Of a DNA stretch of 64,000 nucleotides, positions 59,317-64,000 are shown in pieces; within the stretch, counting starts at the first letter, position 1; each line of letters opens with the position of its first letter. The position numbers and the translations under genes are program-made. The notes below the pieces were generated by a model that ran no database searches, had not been told where the DNA came from, and saw only the letters and a list, made by a program, of their open reading frames with translations. The stretch is from Nageia nagi (lineage: Eukaryota; Pinophyta): NCBI GenBank assembly GCA_050084985.1, contig JBITNC010000001.1:110174001-110238000 (forward strand), read 5' to 3'.

Positions 59317-62300
59317 TGTAATGTATCCACTAATTATCATCAACCAAAGCCTTAATTTTTGACCTAATTTTTTTTGTAACACTTGAATGATCTAAGAATG
59401 AACTAGGTGATCCCACATGAGTTTGATGTGTTGCTACCTAGCTTAGCACTCACATGGTAAGATTAGCTAAGAACCTAGGGTAACCAACCCTGATAAATTT
59501 TTTTAGTGTTCACTTTTCAACACTCACCCTATTGAAAAGATACTACAAAAATAACCTCACCATTCCTATTCCATGTCTCATGTGCAATAGGTTTTTTTAT
59601 TATGGCATAGTGGTTTTTTACTCGGGCCCATATCACTTGAGAGATCACACTTCCACTAAGTTAGTCATCATCTCTTGATGATAACCCTTCATCTCATAGG
59701 AGTAGTTAACTAATCTTAGGCAAGATTCCTTATGATTGAGTAACATCACACAATCATCATATTCCTATTTGCTAACTACAAGTGATATGATTACTAATTA
59801 CCTTCACCCAATAATATTAGTTTTTCTAATTGCTATCTCTAGCTAACTCATCTATCAAAGGATATGAGTACTAACCTACCCATAACTATAGGCTAGTCCC
59901 ACCATGTGGTTTAGCATCCCTATGCCCATAACTTAAGGAGCTATGGATATTAAATAATATCTTTGAGTGGTTGTTTAGTCTAATCTATTTTTTTAATGTG
60001 TTGACAAAAATAACCACCTATGCCTTATTAACCATAAACTAATGTTTTCAACAATGGATACAAGACATGTTCTAATGTTTAACACCATTCATTTTTACCC
60101 ACAAGAAGTACCTTAGAAATTTTAGTTATAGCTTATGTATAAAGTCACATATTTTCTTATTTATCCCATACACATTGTATTGCATATACAAATCTACTTT
60201 TTAAAAGATCTCTTGAATACATAAAGTAACAAGTTGATAGGGAGAATCTTGCCACTATTGCTACAAAAGTAATGTGATGCTAAGTGGCCTTTATGTAAAT
60301 AATATTCCTTTTGTTTTTCATATATCAAGGTAGTTTTACTTAGTAAAGGTTCTTTACTACATTTTTTGCATTCATCCAAAAAAGAATCGTGAATAATTTC
60401 ATTTATCTCATGGGGTCCCACTGATATCCAACTTGATTCTAAGGGTCCCTAAGATATCCCAAATGCTCATAGATTATCATTTGGAACCTTAATTCTAGTT
60501 TATGGTTAATTTTAAGTTGTTGGGATAATTTTGGATTTATTAAGATTAAGAACCTAATTCACCTATGACTACTACCTAACAATTATTAGTTCTTATTCTT
60601 ATTTATCAAAACATAAAACTTAACATGTAATAAGAGATAGTAATTTCATCTACCCTTCATTTATCATTCAGTATACTAATAAGAGATTCATACAACATAA
60701 TCCCCATCAAGCATTTCTAAGTTAATAATCAATTACAAGAAGCTTGAATACATCTCAAAATTTCATTTTTTAACATATACGATAATGACATTAATACATC
60801 ATAAGGCTAATACATTTTAATGAATTTGGTAACTCATCATCATCATCTCATAATAAAAATTAAATATAACATTGTTACTTATTAAGTCATTCTATGCCTT
60901 TTTATGGAAACACATCCATAGATCTTCTACCATCAAGCATCTCCATTATTATTCAAACAATTAGCATTGAACATCGATCATTTCCTTAGAACTTGATGGT
61001 TGGATTGACTACTAGGAGGGAGGAGGATCAAAATAAACCCTTTTTAAACTTGACCATTATGCAAATGAATTTAACTATAGACCTCAAGAAAAATTATCTC
61101 CTTTTCTTGGTCAGTGTACATTAATATATTATTTATTAATCCATCTTAAATAATTAAATCATTCACAATAAGGTCTTGGATACCTTAATAATCAATTAAT
61201 AAAATTAGTACTATTTGAATTATTTTACTAAACATTATACCAATATCATAATCTCAAAACCATAGTTTATTTAATACAAGATTCTAAAGAGTTCTTGAAT
61301 TACTTATTAAAAAATATTAAACATACTTATCACCTCATTAGATACTAATTAGTTTAGTGGACAAATTTAGATAATAATAATAAAACATATTTTTATTACT
61401 TCATTTTTCTCCACTGTCATATGAATTTAATAATATTTCTTTACTAAACATCATATTATGACTTTAATAAAATTTATGTCAAAATAAATTTATTAATCTC
61501 TAGCTAAAGGCATAAGGAGAAATATTTGACTAATCTCCTTAAAATATCATAAGATACATAATATAATTTGTATGTGAATTTTTCTACCCCTACATCTAAA
61601 TAAAAATAGAAGAACATCCCAATCCTTAACTTTTTAAATAAAATGACATGGTACCAACCTTTAAATAAAATAACCACTATGTCTCTTCAAAGCTTACAAC
61701 ATTTCAAACAACAATTAATTATAATAAACATCATATTAAGAATTTAATAAAATGTATGCCATTTATTAAACACTAAAAGCATAAGGAGAAATATTTGACT
61801 AGTCTCTTCAAAATATCATAATATAATTTATACGTGAAGTTTTCCACTCCTAAATCTAAATAAAAAGAGAATAACAAAAGAAAATTCCACTCCTTTATTT
61901 TTTTAAAGAAAATGATATGGTACCAACTTTTACATGAAATAACCATTATGTCTCTTCAAATGCTACAACACTTCAATCAATAATTAATTATATGAAACTT
62001 TATCAAATATTCTAATAAACATCATATTAAGAATTTAATCAAATTTATTTCAAAATAAATTCATTAAATTCTAACTAAAGGCATAATGGGGAATATTTGA
62101 CTAGTCTCTTTTTTATATCATAATACAATTTGTATGTAAAATTTATTTATTTATTTTTTATCCATGTATCTAAATAAAAAAGAATAACAAAATAAAATCC
62201 CACTCCTTTAATTTTTAAAGAAAATAACATGGTAACAATTTGTAAACAAAAGAACCATTATGTCTCTATAAATGGCTCAACACTTCTAACAACTATTAAT

Positions 62301-63368
62301 TCTATGAAGCTTTACCAAACATTATGATAAACATCATATTAAATATATCAAAATAGAACTACCTTAATAAAAAGAAATTTAAAAGAGTGCACCTTGACTT
62401 GAAGAGGAAAAGAGAGACTTCTTTTCTTTATGTAACTCTGCATCAAGCTTGAGAATAACCAAAATAAAATGAAAATAACAAGAGATAGATAGGTAGTTGT
62501 TGTTAGTATTTTTTCATTGCTTTACTTCTTTATTTATAGCTAAAGGGGCTCAAATGTATCCAAATGGATATCTCCTCACATCTTCAATAATTTTGGGTTA
62601 GGTTTGCTTAAAGTTGGAATGATGGTAATGTCATTTAATACTTTGAAATCTTTTTCATTAGCTGACAAATTAGTGCCAACTCTTATCCACACCTAACACA
62701 AAAATACAAAATTAAATAGGTTCATTTATCTATTATTTTTCTAGCTATTAAACATCATATCATACCACAAAGAGACCATAATCTCTATCTAATAGTGTTT
62801 TTACTATTAACCCTATGTGGCAATAATATGAACACTCATATTCAACTTTTACCCTATTAAATTTATTTTTCTAACCTTATAATAATTTTCAAATTTAACT
62901 AAAGGTATATCCCATTTTTTATTCCATTTCAAAATTTATTTTTTGAAAATATCGAATAAGGGAAAACACATCTTTACCTACAACAGCCACCTCATCTTGT
63001 AGAGTAAGGTTAATCCACATAATTTTGCAAACATATTTTTATCAAAAAAATCAATAATCACAATAATTGATCTACATGCGTATACATAATTTATGATGAT
63101 CATAGGGTGTGTTAGTGAATCAATGCCAATCATTTCCTCCTTTTATCCTTCCATTCCCATCACTAATTCATCTTTGGTCCATAGGGTCTTTAGGTTGCTT
63201 TTCCACTCTATGATCTATGTCAAAACATATCTAAGTCAGCATCAAATTGTTACAATGATACATATTCACATATCAAACTTGTCATTGCCATATTATTATG
63301 CAAACATAATTAATTCAAATCCTCAATGGTACTCAAGGTCAAACAATGTCTTAAGGTGGGTCATGGTA
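59317..63368 (-). repeat. Tekay 5' LTR (4052 bp)
   Basis: On the plus strand it starts TGTAATGTATCC and follows 51099-55173 throughout with small indels; the end reads GGGTCATGGTA (ACA changed to GTA). A minus-strand TATAAATA lies at 62531-62538. Internal 280-313-bp repeats lie at about 61438-62370. GGACT follows at 63369. Confidence 0.95.
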
Positions 63369-63373
63369 GGACT

Positions 63374-64000
63374 AGTTTTATAGTTTCATTGATAATTAGG
63401 CTATGAGTGATAAAATTAGGATCAAGATTAGGAATATAAGAATAAGATAAAGTAAAAATATAAGAGAACTTTTTTAATAGTAGGCATTACCTTTCCTATT
63501 CTTTCAAGGTTAACCAAGCTTTTATGTTGATCAACTATAGATCCTCTTAGGTATTGATGTTTACTTTTACTATTTCTTTACTAAGATAGGATATTTCATT
63601 ACTGAGTTGGGGAAGAATAAGCAATTCCCCTATTACTACATATAAACTTATTCATAAAAGATAGGAATAATGGAGTGATGGTGCTATGATCGTAACACTA
63701 TCACCCTATTAAAGGACAATATGACTAATTATGAAAGATAGATTACCTAGACTTATGACTGACTTGATGAAAAATGAATGAAAAATAAAGAGAAAGGGTA
63801 AGGGTCTAACCTGTAATGTTTTCATCACCAATGCAAACCTCCTCATCAAAATAAACCTAATGTTGCATGAACCAACCTACTATCCTCTTTTCATTAGATT
63901 TGGGTAACTCACTCCATGCACCCATCTTCTCAAGGATATCATCATCATTCCTAAAGATATCCACTCAAACTAAAGCCATATGAGGTAAAAATGGATCTAC
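63374..64000 (-). pseudogene. Tat-2 continuation: RT lead-in and upstream region, degenerate
   Basis: Next to the Tekay TSD the minus strand reads FSYIFTLSYSYIPNLDPNFI and THSLIINETIKL, the Tat-type segment before RT (usual VFAWSYEDMPGLDP), and joins in frame with the sequence at 51098. Further right, coding-like but unrecognised blocks occur (ILEKMGAWSELPKSNEKRIV, VYFDEEVCIGDENITG at about 63800-63950). It continues beyond the window. Confidence 0.75.

Larger units (their letters stand above)
51094..63373 (-). mobile_element. Complete Tekay/Del-type chromovirus on the minus strand (12270 bp, with TSD GGACT)
   Basis: The LTR pair is 51099-55173 (4075 bp) and 59317-63368 (4052 bp). GGACT flanks it at 51094-51098 and 63369-63373. 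The primer site TGGTATCAGAGC is at 59304-59315 on the minus strand. The internal region is only 4143 bp and carries gag, a protease remnant, RT, RNase H, integrase with an ALYGRRC block, and a chromodomain. Long LTRs, that integrase end and the chromodomain identify the Tekay/Del clade. It inserted into Tat-2. Confidence 0.95.

Noticed and set aside
63093-63383. Plus-strand ORF of 96 residues
   Set aside because: Runs out of the Tekay LTR across the TSD into Tat-2, so it cannot be an ancestral gene.
1-64000. CRISPR arrays, bacterial operons, prophage or plasmid features
   Set aside because: The window is plant nuclear DNA; the regular short repeats (14, 43, 49 bp) are contiguous or drifted tandem arrays inside retrotransposons, not spacer-repeat arrays.

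Overview
This window is repeat-dense nuclear DNA of a land plant. Nearly all of it is LTR retrotransposons, nested and decayed. The Ty1/copia SIRE/Maximus-type elements, the Ty3/gypsy Tekay/Del chromovirus with 4-kb LTRs, the Tat-like gypsy elements and the initiator-tRNA-Met primer sites all point to a seed plant with a large genome. A conifer or other gymnosperm is my guess, but nothing here proves the species. I see no intact host gene, rRNA, tRNA or CRISPR array. Only one long ORF is intact, the Gag of one copia element.

Layout. (1) 1-6010: gypsy element A (+), cut by the window edge inside its 5' LTR; it sits inside copia element 1. (2) 6011-10963: 3' half of copia 1 (+), a Sirevirus-type pol plus 3' LTR, very decayed. 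(3) 10964-15583: unclassified AT-rich DNA with faint repeats. (4) 15584-23020: complete copia element 3 (+) with 478-bp LTRs and target-site duplication (TSD) GCATG. (5) 23021-23401: short flank. (6) 23402-40136: a Tat-like gypsy element on the minus strand (Tat-1, TSD AATAT). Its left LTR is split by the complete copia element 2 (+, Sirevirus type, 23914-33502, TSD TAAAA). (7) 40142-42999: AT-rich DNA with a degenerate short-period satellite. (8) 43000-46404: a degenerate gene-like tract with TATA box, start codon, two apparent short introns and a Gln-rich tail; tentative similarity to plant-mobile-domain proteins. (9) 46405-51098 and 63374-64000: a second Tat-like gypsy on the minus strand (Tat-2), split by (10) 51099-63368: a complete minus-strand Tekay/Del-type chromovirus with LTRs of about 4.06 kb, TSD GGACT and a recognisable chromodomain.

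Relative ages follow from the nesting: copia 1 is older than gypsy A, Tat-1 is older than copia 2, and Tat-2 is older than Tekay. Copia 3 has nearly identical LTRs (about seven differences by eye) and is among the younger insertions. Most in-frame stops fall where family members have Gln, Arg or Trp (CAG/CAA to TAG/TAA, CGA to TGA, TGG to TGA/TAG), the pattern expected from deamination of methylated cytosine in silenced chromatin. All boundaries were read by eye from terminal motifs, primer sites, polypurine tracts and TSDs; no alignment or database search was run.
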